Assembly: GCF_021117385.1 (NCBI RefSeq)
Contig: NZ_CP088252.1
Location: forward strand, 62,001 to 126,000
Direction of reading: 5' to 3'
DNA from: Frateuria soli
Lineage (GTDB): Bacteria > Pseudomonadota > Gammaproteobacteria > Xanthomonadales > Rhodanobacteraceae
Length of the DNA: 64,000 bases
Below, piece by piece: positions 46,303 through 54,977 of this stretch (positions within the stretch are counted from its first letter, which is position 1; the number at the start of each line of letters is the position of its first letter). The translations under genes were made by a program, and so were the position numbers. Below the pieces are notes generated by a model. That model ran no database searches. It was not told the origin of the DNA and was given only the letters and a program-made list of their open reading frames with translations.

Positions 46303-47496
46303 TCAGGCCACGTCGTCGCAAGGCCGCGGCACGGCCGGGCGCGACGGTTGCCGGGCAGGCGCGGTCTCCAGGCCGAACAGCGGGCGCAGCCAGCGGCTGG
46401 GGCGGATCACGGCGTGGTGCAGCAGGGCGCAGCCCAGGATCGTGGCAAGCAGGATCGCTAGCGGTTCCACGACCGGTCCCAGGCCCAGCGGCATCAGCTG
46501 CCAGGCGGCGAACAGCAGCAGGCTCTGGTGCAGCACGTACCACGGATAAACGGCTTCGCGTGCGTACGGCAGCCAGCGAAAAGGGCGGTTGAGGCAGGCG
46601 TGGCCCCAGCCAAGCACGGCTGCGATCGCCGCCCACAGGTAAGCATAGCGGGCCGCATGCACCATCCACCACAGCGGTGCCGGCGCGGCGTCCGGGAGCA
46701 TCGAGATGCCGGCCAGGTAGACCGCAAAGCAGGCGAGCGCGAACGGCAGCGAGGTGCGGCGCAGGCGCGCGAGCTCGTTCCAGAGTCCGGTATCGGTCCC
46801 CAGAAGATAGCCGTAAAGGAAAACCGTCGCGTAGATGGCATGGGCATACCAGTCGTCCACCAGCGCGCCAGTCACCGGGTATCGTGAGGCAAGCAGGCGA
46901 TCCCAGGCGAACAGCGGCACCGCCGGCACCAGCAGCAGCGCCGTGCCGCGCAGTTTCACGCAGGCGGCGCGCAGACGCTGCCCGGCGGTCGACTCCAGCG
47001 CCGGTAGCAGGGCGAGCAGGAGCAGGGTGTAGACCCACAGGTAGGGCAGGTACCAGAGATGGTTCCAGGTCACGCCGAACTGCCAGCCGGTGAACGCGCC
47101 CGGCGGCCACGGGCCGCCGCTCCAGTAACGCAGCAGGAAACGGCCGAAGCCGGGCTGGACCAGGTGATTGGCAAGACCCTGCACGTACGGCTGGATCGGC
47201 ACCACCACCGCCATGCCGAAGACCAGTGGCAGCAGCAGGCGCAGGCTGCGCTTGCCCGCCATGCCGGGCAGGCTGCCGCGGCGGCGCATGAAGTTCACGG
47301 CCAGGCCGGAGATCAGGAACAGCAGCTCCATCCGCCACCGGTTGAGGAACAGCATCGGGTACTGCAGCCACTCGGCCGTGTGACTGCTCTTGAGGTGGAA
47401 GTCCCAGTCGGCCACGTACAGCATGCCGGCGTGGTAGAGGATCAGCAGGCCGAAGGCCAGGACGCGCAGCGCGTCGATGTCGTAGCGTCGGTTCAT
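46303..47496 (-). CDS. Acyltransferase family 3 membrane protein
   Basis: 397 residues with about 10 hydrophobic helices. The N-terminal YDIDALRVLAFGLLILYHAG contains the conserved R-x10-H core of acyltransferase-3 proteins, and SGLAVNFMRRRG is typical. These integral membrane enzymes transfer acetyl or succinyl groups to polysaccharides, lipids or glucans (OpgC, OafA relatives). The position of helices and the sequence PWYVLHQSLL resemble OpgC-like proteins, but the acceptor is unknown. It is divergent from the LytTR regulator (144 bp between), so the regulator could control it. Confidence 0.88.
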   Translation of the reverse strand: MNRRYDIDALRVLAFGLLILYHAGMLYVADWDFHLKSSHTAEWLQYPMLFLNRWRMELLFLISGLAVNFMRRRGSLPGMAGKRSLRLLLPLVFGMAVVVPIQPYVQGLANHLVQPGFGRFLLRYWSGGPWPPGAFTGWQFGVTWNHLWYLPYLWVYTLLLLALLPALESTAGQRLRAACVKLRGTALLLVPAVPLFAWDRLLASRYPVTGALVDDWYAHAIYATVFLYGYLLGTDTGLWNELARLRRTSLPFALACFAVYLAGISMLPDAAPAPLWWMVHAARYAYLWAAIAAVLGWGHACLNRPFRWLPYAREAVYPWYVLHQSLLLFAAWQLMPLGLGPVVEPLAILLATILGCALLHHAVIRPSRWLRPLFGLETAPARQPSRPAVPRPCDDVA

Positions 47497-47626
47497 GGGG
47501 CGCTCCCGGACGGAAAGTGGCGCCAGTCTTGGCCCCGGGCGGGGTCCGGTCACGCCGGGAGTGACCACCCGGGGGGCTGCGGGGACGAACCGCGGGCCCG
47601 CGGGGGCGAACCGGGGGCGGCCTGCG

Positions 47627-47632
47627 TAGAAT
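47627..47632 (+). promoter_or_regulatory. Candidate -10 box (TAGAAT), leaderless start of the LytTR gene
   Basis: TAGAAT is followed by only eight bases before ATG 47641. The expected start site falls on or next to the A of ATG, and no Shine-Dalgarno sequence exists upstream. Confidence 0.5.
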
Positions 47633-47640
47633 CCGGCCCC

Positions 47641-48525
47641 ATGACCTCCGCCGCCCCCGGTTCCGATCCTCCCCAACGTTGGCGCCGTACGCTCGGGGCC
47701 GCGGCATGGGTCTTCTTCTTCCTGCTCAACGCCCTGTTCAACAGCTTTAACTCCGGCGTGGACCATCCCGACGCGGCCGCCTGGGAGCCCTGGGTGTGGG
47801 AGTGGACCAGCGCGCTGGTGCTGCTGGCCCTGCTGCCCGGAGTGATCGCGCTGGAGCGGCGCTGGCCTGTCCGCTTCGATACCTGGCGGCGCAACCTTCC
47901 GCTGCATGCACTGGCAAGCGTGCCGTTCAGCCTGGTGCATGTGGCCGGCATGTGGCTTCTGCGCAAGCTGGTGTACGCCGCCATGGGGTGGAGCTACGAC
48001 CCGGGCGGGTGGTGGTTCAACGTCGGCTACGAGTACCTGAAGGACGTCCGGACCTATTTCCTGATCGTCGGCGCGCTGGTGCTCTATCGCCTGTGGCGGT
48101 TGCGCCAGCACGGCGAGGCGCGCCTGCTGGCGGCGCCCGATGACGGCCCGCCGGTCGAGCCGGTGGAGCGGCCTGAGCGTTTCCTGGTGCGCAAGCTCGG
48201 CAAGGAGTTCCTGGTCAACGCGCGCGAAGTCGAGTGGCTGCAGGCGGCCGGCAACTACGTGAACCTGCACGTGCGCGGGCGCGACTATCCGCTGCGCACC
48301 ACCATGGCGGCGATCGAGGAACGGCTGGATCCGGCGCGCTTCGTGCGGGTGCACCGCAGCTATTTCGTCAACCTGGACTACCTGGCCGAGATCGAGCCGC
48401 TGGACACCGGCGACGCGCGACTGAAGCTGCGCGACGGCGCCACCGTCCCGTGCAGCCGGCGCTACCGCACGCAGCTGCGCGAGCGCTTCGGCGAGCCGGC
48501 GCCGGTCGAGCGGCTTCCCCTGTAG
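47641..48525 (+). CDS. Membrane-bound LytTR transcriptional regulator
   Basis: 294 residues. The N-terminal half has four transmembrane helices (about 18-155), then a short linker rich in Pro and Glu, then a LytTR DNA-binding domain (about 182-285: FLVRKLGKEFLVNAREVEWL, AAGNYVNLH, RVHRSYFVN). Proteins of this layout regulate genes directly from the membrane, without a receiver domain, and may sense membrane or small-molecule signals. The divergent acyltransferase gene is a natural target. The transcript may be leaderless. The stop codon sits in a short hairpin (48522-48545). Confidence 0.92.
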   Translation: MTSAAPGSDPPQRWRRTLGAAAWVFFFLLNALFNSFNSGVDHPDAAAWEPWVWEWTSALVLLALLPGVIALERRWPVRFDTWRRNLPLHALASVPFSLVHVAGMWLLRKLVYAAMGWSYDPGGWWFNVGYEYLKDVRTYFLIVGALVLYRLWRLRQHGEARLLAAPDDGPPVEPVERPERFLVRKLGKEFLVNAREVEWLQAAGNYVNLHVRGRDYPLRTTMAAIEERLDPARFVRVHRSYFVNLDYLAEIEPLDTGDARLKLRDGATVPCSRRYRTQLRERFGEPAPVERLPL

Positions 48526-48545
48526 GCGCACGGGTGCGCGCCTAC
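48522..48545. repeat. Short REP-like hairpin overlapping a stop codon
   Basis: GTAGGCGCAC and GTGCGCGCCTAC pair around GG, with one bulge. The TAG of the LytTR gene is inside the left arm. It is the same single-arm type as 5458 and 49845. Confidence 0.75.
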
Positions 48546-48608
48546 GGAGGTTGCACCGCTCGCCCGCCCGTCCCACGCTAGGGCCTTTCCTTGCCTGGAG
48601 AGCACCCG

Positions 48609-49328
48609 ATGAAGTTGCCCTTCCATCCCTCCGCGGCCCTGCTGTGCGGCGTGCTGACCCTGGCCGGCTGCAACTCGCAGGACCAGCAGCAGGCGGCGAA
48701 CGCGCCGGCGGCCCCGGCGCGGGACGACGATGCCGCGCGCAAGCTCGACACCTACCGCCAGCTGCTGCGCATCCACAACGACGAGATGGCCGTGACCATG
48801 GGCCACGACATCCTCGACCACCACCCGGACAGCGCCGCGGCGAAGGAAGTGCAGCAGACCCTGCCCGATATCGAAAAGCGCTGGAAGGAAGAAAGCGAGA
48901 AACGCCGCCTCGACGCCCTGTGGCTGTACCAGGTCTCGCCCATGCAGGGTGGTACGCAGTCGACCGCCACCATCTATTCCAGCCAGCCTTCCGGCAACGA
49001 CCGCGTACGGCTGGTGCTGCGCAGGCATACCGACTGGGGCCAGAACGTGTTCCTGTACGGCGGCGGGCATGGTTTCGTCTGCCGCGGCAACTGCACCATC
49101 CACGCCACCTTCGATGGCAAGGAGCACGGCATCAAGGCGTTCGCGCCATCCACCGGCGAGCCGGCGCTGATGATCCGCAACGATGACGACTTCATCGCGC
49201 GGCTGAAGAAGGCGAAGAAGATCACCATGGACGTGACCCTGGTCGACGGCGAGAAGAAGGAAACCCTGGTCTATGAGGTCGGCGGGTTCGACCCGGCCAG
49301 GTGGAAGGCGCTGCCCGGGAAGAAATGA
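48609..49328 (+). CDS. Predicted lipoprotein of unknown function
   Basis: 239 residues. The signal peptide ends in lipobox LAGC (Cys21), followed by a Gln/Ala-rich linker and a helical segment (LDTYRQLLRIHNDEMA; ALWLYQVSPM). The second half is beta-rich, with one cysteine pair (FVCRGNCTIHATFDG) that could form a disulfide. It ends in a Lys-rich tail. I do not recognise a named family. RBS GGAGAG fits ATG 48609. It lies between the LytTR gene and another lipoprotein on the same strand. Probable outer- or inner-membrane lipoprotein. Confidence 0.8.
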   Translation: MKLPFHPSAALLCGVLTLAGCNSQDQQQAANAPAAPARDDDAARKLDTYRQLLRIHNDEMAVTMGHDILDHHPDSAAAKEVQQTLPDIEKRWKEESEKRRLDALWLYQVSPMQGGTQSTATIYSSQPSGNDRVRLVLRRHTDWGQNVFLYGGGHGFVCRGNCTIHATFDGKEHGIKAFAPSTGEPALMIRNDDDFIARLKKAKKITMDVTLVDGEKKETLVYEVGGFDPARWKALPGKK

Positions 49329-49391
49329 CGCTGGTGCACCGATCGGCCACCGGTGCGTTAAAGGTCCGGGAAGTCCTCGAGGAGAAACGCC

Positions 49392-49826
49392 ATGTCTTTG
49401 ATACGTGTCCTGCTGGCCGGCGTCGCCACGATCGTCTTCGCCGGCTGTTCGAGCGTCCCCTATGCGCAGCGTCTGGCCGAGCGCCAGGCAGCCTACGCGG
49501 CGGCGGCCGGGGCGCCGGTCAACCACTTCAGCTTCTTCGTGCCGATGTGGTCGTGGGAGCCGCTGGGCAGCGACCAGGTGGCGATCTACACCAAGCCGAA
49601 GGAGGCATGGCTGCTGGATGTGCCCGGCTGCATCGAGTTGCCGTACGCCAACACGATCGGCGTGACCTCGAACCTCAACCAGGTCTCGATCAACTTCGAC
49701 AAGGTGGTCACCGGGCGCAGCCAGCTTGCCTGCACGATCCGGCAGATCCGCCCGGTCGACGTGGGCAGGCTCAAGGCGCTGCAGCAGGAGCAGAGACGGG
49801 TCACGGCGGAGCCACGCCAGCGTTGA
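49392..49826 (+). CDS. DUF6491-like lipoprotein
   Basis: 144 residues. The lipobox is FAGC (Cys19). The mature part, with SWEPLGSDQVAIYTKPKEAWLLDVPGC and LACTIRQIRPVDVGRLK, resembles the DUF6491 family of small Xanthomonadales lipoproteins, which place two conserved cysteines this way. Function unknown. AGGAGAA before ATG 49392 is a good ribosome site. The 3' end is convergent with the ferritin-like gene, with a short hairpin between them. Confidence 0.78.
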   Translation: MSLIRVLLAGVATIVFAGCSSVPYAQRLAERQAAYAAAAGAPVNHFSFFVPMWSWEPLGSDQVAIYTKPKEAWLLDVPGCIELPYANTIGVTSNLNQVSINFDKVVTGRSQLACTIRQIRPVDVGRLKALQQEQRRVTAEPRQR

Positions 49827-49844
49827 TCGCACGCGGCTCCTGTG

Positions 49845-49871
49845 TGGGAGCGCACGGGGTGCGCCCCTGCA
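49845..49871. repeat. Short REP-like hairpin between convergent genes
   Basis: GCGCAC (49851-49856), loop GGG and GTGCGC (49860-49865) with partial outer pairing. It may act as a two-way stop or be a single REP arm. Confidence 0.55.
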
Positions 49872-49889
49872 ACGGTTCGAGCCAGCCGG

Positions 49890-50771
49890 TCAGTTGAGGA
49901 ACAGCCGCTCGGCCAGCTTCGCCAGCGGTTTTTCCAGCGCGCCCTGCAGCCGCGGCGGAAAGTCCAGCGGTTTGAGCAGCATCTTGACCGTCATCTCGGC
50001 GGGGATGTGCCGGCGCAGCAGGTCCTGCGCCTTGCCGGCGACCTTGCGGAAGGCCTCGCGATCGCCCTTGTGCTGCGGGTAGCACTGGTCGAACACGTGG
50101 CGCAGCGCGATGTCGCTGTCTTCGCTGCGGATCTCGTTGACCCGCTTCAACACGGCGCGGAACACCTTGTAGCGCCCCAGCCCCTCGTTCTCGCGGTAGC
50201 GGCGGAAGTGCTGGTAGAAGTACTTGAAGTGGCGCACCTCGTCGCTCTTGATGTGCCCGGTCAGCTGCTTGAGCACCGGCTCGTCGGTGATCTCGTGCAG
50301 CGCGCGGTACAGGCTGGCGGTGCCGGTCTCGACCACGCAGCGCGCGGCCAGCTCCAGCCCCCGGCTTTCCTCCAGTTCCTCGGCGGTGCACACCGCGCCG
50401 TATTCGGTCCAGAACGCGGCGAAACCCTTGTTCCAGTCGAATTCCGGCCATACCGCGCGCACGTAGGCGGCCAGCGCGCGGCCGTGCTGCAGTTCCTCGT
50501 GCTCCCAGTGCTGGCTGAGCCAGGTCTGCAGTTCCTCGTCGCCATTGAAGTGGGCGACCAGGTTCCGCGTGTAGAGATCCGAACCGCTCTCGACGAAGGA
50601 GGAACTGCACAGCAGGAAAAACAGGTCCTCGTCATGACGGATGCGCGCACGGTCGATGCACGACAGGTCGAGGCTTTCCAGCGTCCAGGGCAGGGCAGGG
50701 GCGTAGTTCACGCGGGTGTCCTGTGAAGGCGCGGCGCTAGGCGCGCGCGACGGGCGAATGACGGACAGCAT
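49890..50771 (-). CDS. Ferritin-like di-iron protein
   Basis: 293 residues, mostly helical. Di-iron ligands can be read as E-x-x-H motifs in HWEHEELQHGRAL and SDEVRHFKYFYQH, with further Glu in ETGTASLYRALHE. The first 30 residues look like an unstructured extension. The pattern fits the ferritin-like superfamily of oxidases and desaturase-type proteins rather than storage ferritins. Its substrate is unknown. An alternative start at a later ATG or GTG cannot be excluded; ATG 50771 keeps the longest frame. UspA lies upstream on the same strand. Confidence 0.8.
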   Translation of the reverse strand: MLSVIRPSRAPSAAPSQDTRVNYAPALPWTLESLDLSCIDRARIRHDEDLFFLLCSSSFVESGSDLYTRNLVAHFNGDEELQTWLSQHWEHEELQHGRALAAYVRAVWPEFDWNKGFAAFWTEYGAVCTAEELEESRGLELAARCVVETGTASLYRALHEITDEPVLKQLTGHIKSDEVRHFKYFYQHFRRYRENEGLGRYKVFRAVLKRVNEIRSEDSDIALRHVFDQCYPQHKGDREAFRKVAGKAQDLLRRHIPAEMTVKMLLKPLDFPPRLQGALEKPLAKLAERLFLN

Positions 50772-50826
50772 ACGGCCTGGTGACGCGCGGGGATTAACCC
50801 AGCCCGACCCCGGGAACCGCCGATGC

Positions 50827-51243
50827 CTACGGCACCACCGTCACCGGCACGTGCGCGCGGGCCAGCACGTCGCTGGAAACCGAGCCGAGCAGCCAGCGCG
50901 CCAGCGTGCCGCGTTCGGTATGGCCGATCACGATGTGGTCGACGCCGCGTTGCTCGACCTGCCCGAGCAACACGTCGCCGGGGCTGCCGTGGGTGACTTC
51001 CACGTCGATCATGTCGCGCGCGTCCGGCTCCATCGCGACCAGCTCGTCGAGCAGCTCCTGCGCGCGCTGCGCGCTGGAGTCGGCCATCATCAGCGCGCAG
51101 GCATCGGCGCCGCCCTCGGTCACCTGCAGCACCGACACCACGCGCACCCGGCCCTGGCCGCAGCGCGCCAGCGCGACGGCGGTCTGGAACGCGCGTTGCG
51201 AGGAGGGCGAACCGTCGTAGCCGACCAGCGAGTACCTGAACAT
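50827..51243 (-). CDS. Universal stress protein (UspA family)
   Basis: 138 residues. The fold begins with YSLVGYDGSPSSQRAF, and the ATP-binding signature G-2x-G-9x-G(S) is seen in GHTERGTLARWLLGSVSSDVL. It is a single-domain, ATP-binding-type Usp, which in other bacteria is induced by stress, starvation and growth arrest. It lies between YihY and the ferritin-like gene, all minus strand, with 41 and 55 bases between, so a three-gene stress-type transcript is possible. Confidence 0.95.
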   Translation of the reverse strand: MFRYSLVGYDGSPSSQRAFQTAVALARCGQGRVRVVSVLQVTEGGADACALMMADSSAQRAQELLDELVAMEPDARDMIDVEVTHGSPGDVLLGQVEQRGVDHIVIGHTERGTLARWLLGSVSSDVLARAHVPVTVVP

Positions 51244-51284
51244 GGCGCGTCTCCGTGCGTGTGGTTCCGATTATGCCGTGCTCG

Positions 51285-52154
51285 TCAGTCGTCGCAGGAG
51301 GCGACCACCTCCGCGTGCGCGTTGGGCCGGATCGGCACGCCGCGCACCTCGGCCACGTTCTGCGTGAGTTCGGCGCCGAGCAGCAGGATCACCGCCGAGT
51401 AATACACCCACACCAGCAGCACCACGACGCTGCCGGCCGGGCCGTAGGCGCCACCGACGTCGCTGTGGGACAGGTACAGGCTGATGCCGAACTTGCCGAT
51501 GGCGAACAGCACCGCCGTGAACGCGCCGCCCAGCAGGGTGTCGCGCCAGTCGATCTGGGCATCGGGCAGGACCTTGTAGATGGACGCGAAGACCAGGCCG
51601 AACAGCAGCAGCGCCACGGTCGCTTCCAGCGCATCCCATAGCACTGTGTCGCTGCGCGCGAATACCGCGATGACGGTACTCGCCACCAGCGAGACGATCA
51701 GCAGGAACGCCAGCGTCAACAGCAGGCCCAGCGCGTGCATGCGCGTGAGCAGCCAGCTGAACAGGGCGTTGCGGGGCGCGGCGCGCAGGTTCCACACCCG
51801 GTTGATCGCCAGTTGCAGCTGGGCGAACACGGTGGAGGCGCCGACCAGCGTGACCAGCAGGCCGGTGACGCCGGCCCAGTGCCCCAGCTGCGGGCGATCC
51901 TCCGCGTTGTTGATCACCAGTTTCACCGCGTCCGACGCGCGCGCACCGACCAACCGGTTGATCGAATCCACCAGTTCCTGCTGCCAGTCCGGCTGCAGCG
52001 AGGCAATCAGCCACAGCAGCAGCACCAGCATCGGCGCGAAGGACAGGGCCGAATAGAAGGCCACCGCCGCGGCGTGGGTCATCAGGTCGTCCTGCGCCGC
52101 GCCCTTGGCCGTCCGCTTGACGACCGCCACGGTCGATTGCCACAACGACTGCAT
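51285..52154 (-). CDS. YihY/BrkB family inner-membrane protein
   Basis: 289 residues with six hydrophobic helices. The AAAVAFYSALSFAPMLVLLL segment near the N-terminus, LVGASTVFAQLQLAINRVWN and YGPAGSVVVLLVWVYYSA are hallmarks of the YihY/BrkB (formerly RNase BN) family. Its function is not settled; some members are proposed to be transporters or needed for serum resistance. The start at 52154 follows GGAGG; the frame is open further upstream but is not conserved there. Confidence 0.92.
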   Translation of the reverse strand: MQSLWQSTVAVVKRTAKGAAQDDLMTHAAAVAFYSALSFAPMLVLLLWLIASLQPDWQQELVDSINRLVGARASDAVKLVINNAEDRPQLGHWAGVTGLLVTLVGASTVFAQLQLAINRVWNLRAAPRNALFSWLLTRMHALGLLLTLAFLLIVSLVASTVIAVFARSDTVLWDALEATVALLLFGLVFASIYKVLPDAQIDWRDTLLGGAFTAVLFAIGKFGISLYLSHSDVGGAYGPAGSVVVLLVWVYYSAVILLLGAELTQNVAEVRGVPIRPNAHAEVVASCDD

Positions 52155-52310
52155 GGATGCCTCCGGTACCAGTGAGCAGGCCAAGCATGGCGAGGCGGCT
52201 GCGCGGCGCCCGTGAATGCCGTTCGTCGCGTCCGGTGGCGCTTCCTTCACCCGACCGGCGGCAGACTCGACCGGAGCCTCAGACGCCCCGGACGGGGAAG
52301 GAGACCTGCG

Positions 52311-52769
52311 ATGAACATGCGTACGACCGCATTGGCGAGTGTGTTCCTGGCCGGCACGATGGCGATGGCCGCCTGGCCGGCCAGCCCGGCGCGCGCCGCC
52401 GAGCCGATGGTCAAGTGCGAACTCAGCTACAACCTGCAGGGCTGGTCGATCATCTACAAGCACGCCGAGGGCAGCGGCACGGTCACCTGCAGCAACGGCC
52501 AGAGCGCACCGGTGAAGATCAGCGTGGTCGGCGGCGGGCTCACCGCGGGCAAGTTCCGCGTCGAGAACGGCAAGGGCGAGATCACCCGCGTGCACGACAT
52601 CTCCGAGGTGTTCGGCGACTACGTGCAGGCTGGCGCCGAGGCGGGCGTGGTCAAGAGTGCGCAGGCGCAGGTGCTGACCAAGGGCACCACCTCGCTGGCG
52701 CTGTCGGGTACCGGCCAGGGCATCAATCTGGGCGTGTCGGTGGGCAAGTTCACCATCGCGCGCCCGTAA
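52311..52769 (+). CDS. Secreted hypothetical protein
   Basis: 152 residues. A signal peptide ending near ARAAEP (about residue 30) is followed by a beta-rich domain with a single disulfide candidate (VKCELSYNLQGW and TVTCSNGQ), Gly-rich turns (GGGLTAGKFRVENGKGE) and a Val/Gly-rich C-terminus. Family not recognised with confidence; it resembles periplasmic DUF992-like beta-sandwich proteins. Ribosome site AAGGAGA is very good. It begins 157 bases from the divergent YihY gene. Confidence 0.8.
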   Translation: MNMRTTALASVFLAGTMAMAAWPASPARAAEPMVKCELSYNLQGWSIIYKHAEGSGTVTCSNGQSAPVKISVVGGGLTAGKFRVENGKGEITRVHDISEVFGDYVQAGAEAGVVKSAQAQVLTKGTTSLALSGTGQGINLGVSVGKFTIARP

Positions 52770-52862
52770 CGCCCTGCGCCACGCACTGGGCAGGCCGGAA
52801 CTGCGGGGCCCACGCGACGCCGGCAGCGCTTAAACTTCGGCGGTCCTTCCACGGAGCAAGCC

Positions 52863-52913
52863 ATGCGTCGCCTGCCGATCACGTCCGTCCGCCACGCCAT
52901 GGCCCTCCACTGA
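52863..52913 (+). CDS. Possible 16-residue leader peptide
   Basis: A short frame from ATG 52863 (MRRLPITSVRHAMALH) ends in TGA 52911-52913, overlapping the ATG of the next gene in a TGATG arrangement. It has its own site (GGAG, seven bases before ATG), while the following gene has none. This suggests translational coupling, or an N-terminus mis-set by a frameshift. Confidence 0.4.
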   Translation: MRRLPITSVRHAMALH

Positions 52914-53371
52914 TGGCCGCACTCGCTGCCGCGCGCGCGGCCCGCTTCGGCCTGTGGCGGGTCGCCACGTGGATCGTGCTGCTGCTGGCAGCCTTCGGCG
53001 GCGTGCTGTACCTGCGCCATGGCGACTGGGCCTATCTGGTCGCCACCTTCGCGGTGATCGTGGCATGCGCCGGCGCCATCCTGCGCCAGTCCTGGGCACG
53101 GCAGGCGCTGCGCGTGCTGGCCCTGCTGCTGGTGCTGTGGGCGGTGGCCACCGGTGGCCTGATGCTGGCCCAGTGGGACCAGTTCGACGCCGCCCGCGCG
53201 CACGCCATGGGCCAGCCGCAGGCGCAACTGCTGTTGCTGGTGATCGAGCAGGCACGCCGCAGCTTCCTGCTGGGGCTGGTGTTCAAGGCGCTGCTGGTGC
53301 CGCTGCTGCTGTGGCTGGCCTGGCAACTGGGCCGGCCCATGGTGCGCGCGCAGTTCGCTGCGCGTCGTTGA
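52913..53371 (+). CDS. Small four-helix membrane protein
   Basis: 152 residues with four transmembrane helices (about 13-32, 40-58, 64-86, 114-140). Short basic loops (RQSWARQALR) and a C-terminal basic tail follow the positive-inside rule. No known domain is recognised. The ATG at 52913 overlaps the stop of the short leader frame and lacks its own ribosome site. Function unknown, probably an inner-membrane protein. Confidence 0.65.
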   Translation: MAALAAARAARFGLWRVATWIVLLLAAFGGVLYLRHGDWAYLVATFAVIVACAGAILRQSWARQALRVLALLLVLWAVATGGLMLAQWDQFDAARAHAMGQPQAQLLLLVIEQARRSFLLGLVFKALLVPLLLWLAWQLGRPMVRAQFAARR

Positions 53372-53505
53372 GGTCCGGCAGGCGGTCCGCGGCAGAACTG
53401 CCGCCGGGTCGCGTGCACCTGCCACGTCAGCCGGACCGGCCTGGTTCAGCCGCGGTTGACGCGCGGGCAGGTATCGCTGAGGCCCCTTCCCGGGACGACC
53501 ATCCG

Positions 53506-54258
53506 ATGCGCCTGCGGTTCCTGTTCGCCAGCCTGATCCTGTCCGCCGCCCTGCCGGTCCTGCACGCGCAGGACCTGGCGGGTACCTGTCACGCCAGCAG
53601 CAGCTACGACCTGACGGTGAAGCCGGGCAGCCTGCTGTTCGACCGGTCGCAGCCGTCGCCCTTCCACGTGCAGGTCGCCGACGGTGCCTTGCGCAACGAC
53701 GGCCAACCGGTCCACCTGAATGCCGAGGCGCAGGACCGGCTGGTGCTGTTCGAGCGCGAGCTGCGCGCACTGGTTCCGCGCGTGCGCGCCGTGGCGGATG
53801 CCGGCGTGGACCTGGCTGTGCGGGCCGTTCACGCGGAAGCCGCCGACATGCAGCTGGCACCCGCCACCCTGGCCGAACTCGACCGGCGGCTGGCCTCCCA
53901 CGCGTCGCAGCTCAAGCAGCGCATCGCGCAGAGCAACAGCACGCATGACTGGCAGGGTGATGCCGCCCGGCAGCTGGCCGACCGCATCGTCGGCGACCTG
54001 GCGCCGCTGGTTGCCGGCGATCTGGGCCAGCAGGCGCTCGCCGCCGCGATGAACGGCGATCTGGCCGAGGCCGCGCGCCTGCGCGACGAAGCGGCGGACC
54101 TGGCCACCCAGCTCAAGCCGCGGCTGGAGCGACGGATGCAGGCGCTGCGCCCGCAGGTGCAGGCGCTGTGCCCGGCGATCCGGCGGCTGGCCGAGCTGCA
54201 GCAGGGCGTGCGCGGAGCCGATGGACAGCCGCTGGACCTGGTGCAGCTCGGGCAATGA
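53506..54258 (+). CDS. DUF2884 (YggN-like) periplasmic protein, paralogue 1
   Basis: 250 residues. A signal peptide (RFLFASLILSAALPVLHA) is followed by the DUF2884 pattern: SSYDLTVKPGSLLFDRS with the N-terminal Cys (GTCHASSSYDL), VADGALRNDGQPVHL, then a long helical segment and a C-terminal Cys (ALCPAIRRLAELQQ). The two cysteines probably pair. YggN of E. coli is uncharacterised. It matches the gene at 55972 in layout (53506 ends GQPLDLVQLGQ, 55972 ends with a longer polar tail), so the two are paralogues. Confidence 0.83.
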   Translation: MRLRFLFASLILSAALPVLHAQDLAGTCHASSSYDLTVKPGSLLFDRSQPSPFHVQVADGALRNDGQPVHLNAEAQDRLVLFERELRALVPRVRAVADAGVDLAVRAVHAEAADMQLAPATLAELDRRLASHASQLKQRIAQSNSTHDWQGDAARQLADRIVGDLAPLVAGDLGQQALAAAMNGDLAEAARLRDEAADLATQLKPRLERRMQALRPQVQALCPAIRRLAELQQGVRGADGQPLDLVQLGQ

Positions 54259-54498
54259 CGCCCGCTGCGTCGGGGCAGTCCACCGGCCCCGCAGCGCCGT
54301 GCCCGGGATGAACCTCCACGTTCACTTTCCGCGCGGGCTGCGGGGCCGGGCTCAACGGTCGGTTTCCGGTCGCCGCATGGCAACCCGAATGCCGCCTGAC
54401 GGACCGTGCGCAAAAGAGCTCCCGGCCCGCACGAGTTAATCCGCGGCTAAGTGCGCAGGGCCGACCATGGCCGTCCCCGAGTCGCAGGAGCCATCGCC

Positions 54499-54939
54499 GT
54501 GGCGCCACGCCCGCAAACGCTGTTCAACGCGCTGATCCGCAAGGGCATCGACCTGCGCGCCATGTACCGCGATGCGTCGGCACAGGCCAGCGAGCCGGGC
54601 CTGCGCGTGGTGCTGTGCGAAAACGCGAGCGCGCTGGACCAGGTGATCGCCGACCTGCAGGGCCAGGTCAGCCACATGGGCGGCACGCCGGCCCGTCGGG
54701 GCCGCCTGGGCGGCTCGGCCCGCCGCCAGTTGATCGAATGGCTGCTGCCGGATACACCGCATCGCGACACGGCCTGGATCGCGCGGCTGGCCCACGGCGA
54801 AGCGGCGCTGGTGCATGCCTTCGAGCAGGAGTTGCAGCGCGCCACGCCCGAGGCGGAACGGGTCTTGCGCCGCCAGCTGCCGCGGCTGCAGGGCATCCAC
54901 CTGGACATGCATAGCCTGGCCCGCGCCCGGCGCTGTTAA
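54499..54939 (+). CDS. DUF2383-like four-helix protein
   Basis: 146 residues from GTG 54499, which has AGGAG eight bases upstream; the longer frame from ATG 54451 begins with an unlikely basic stretch. The protein is all-helical and Arg/Ala-rich (LFNALIRKGIDLRAMYRDA ... ARLAHGEAALVHAFEQELQ), consistent with DUF2383 proteins, which are ferritin-like four-helix bundles. Metal ligands cannot be assigned with confidence. Function unknown; it lies in a series of small envelope or stress-type genes. Confidence 0.6.
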   Translation: MAPRPQTLFNALIRKGIDLRAMYRDASAQASEPGLRVVLCENASALDQVIADLQGQVSHMGGTPARRGRLGGSARRQLIEWLLPDTPHRDTAWIARLAHGEAALVHAFEQELQRATPEAERVLRRQLPRLQGIHLDMHSLARARRC

Positions 54940-54977
54940 GCTCCGCCCTCGCGGGGGTGGTCCAGGGGGGACACGGC

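Noticed and set aside
52157-52912. Extending the four-helix membrane protein upstream
   Set aside because: The upstream translation is a shadow of the YihY promoter region and the secreted protein gene, with no hydrophobic pattern.
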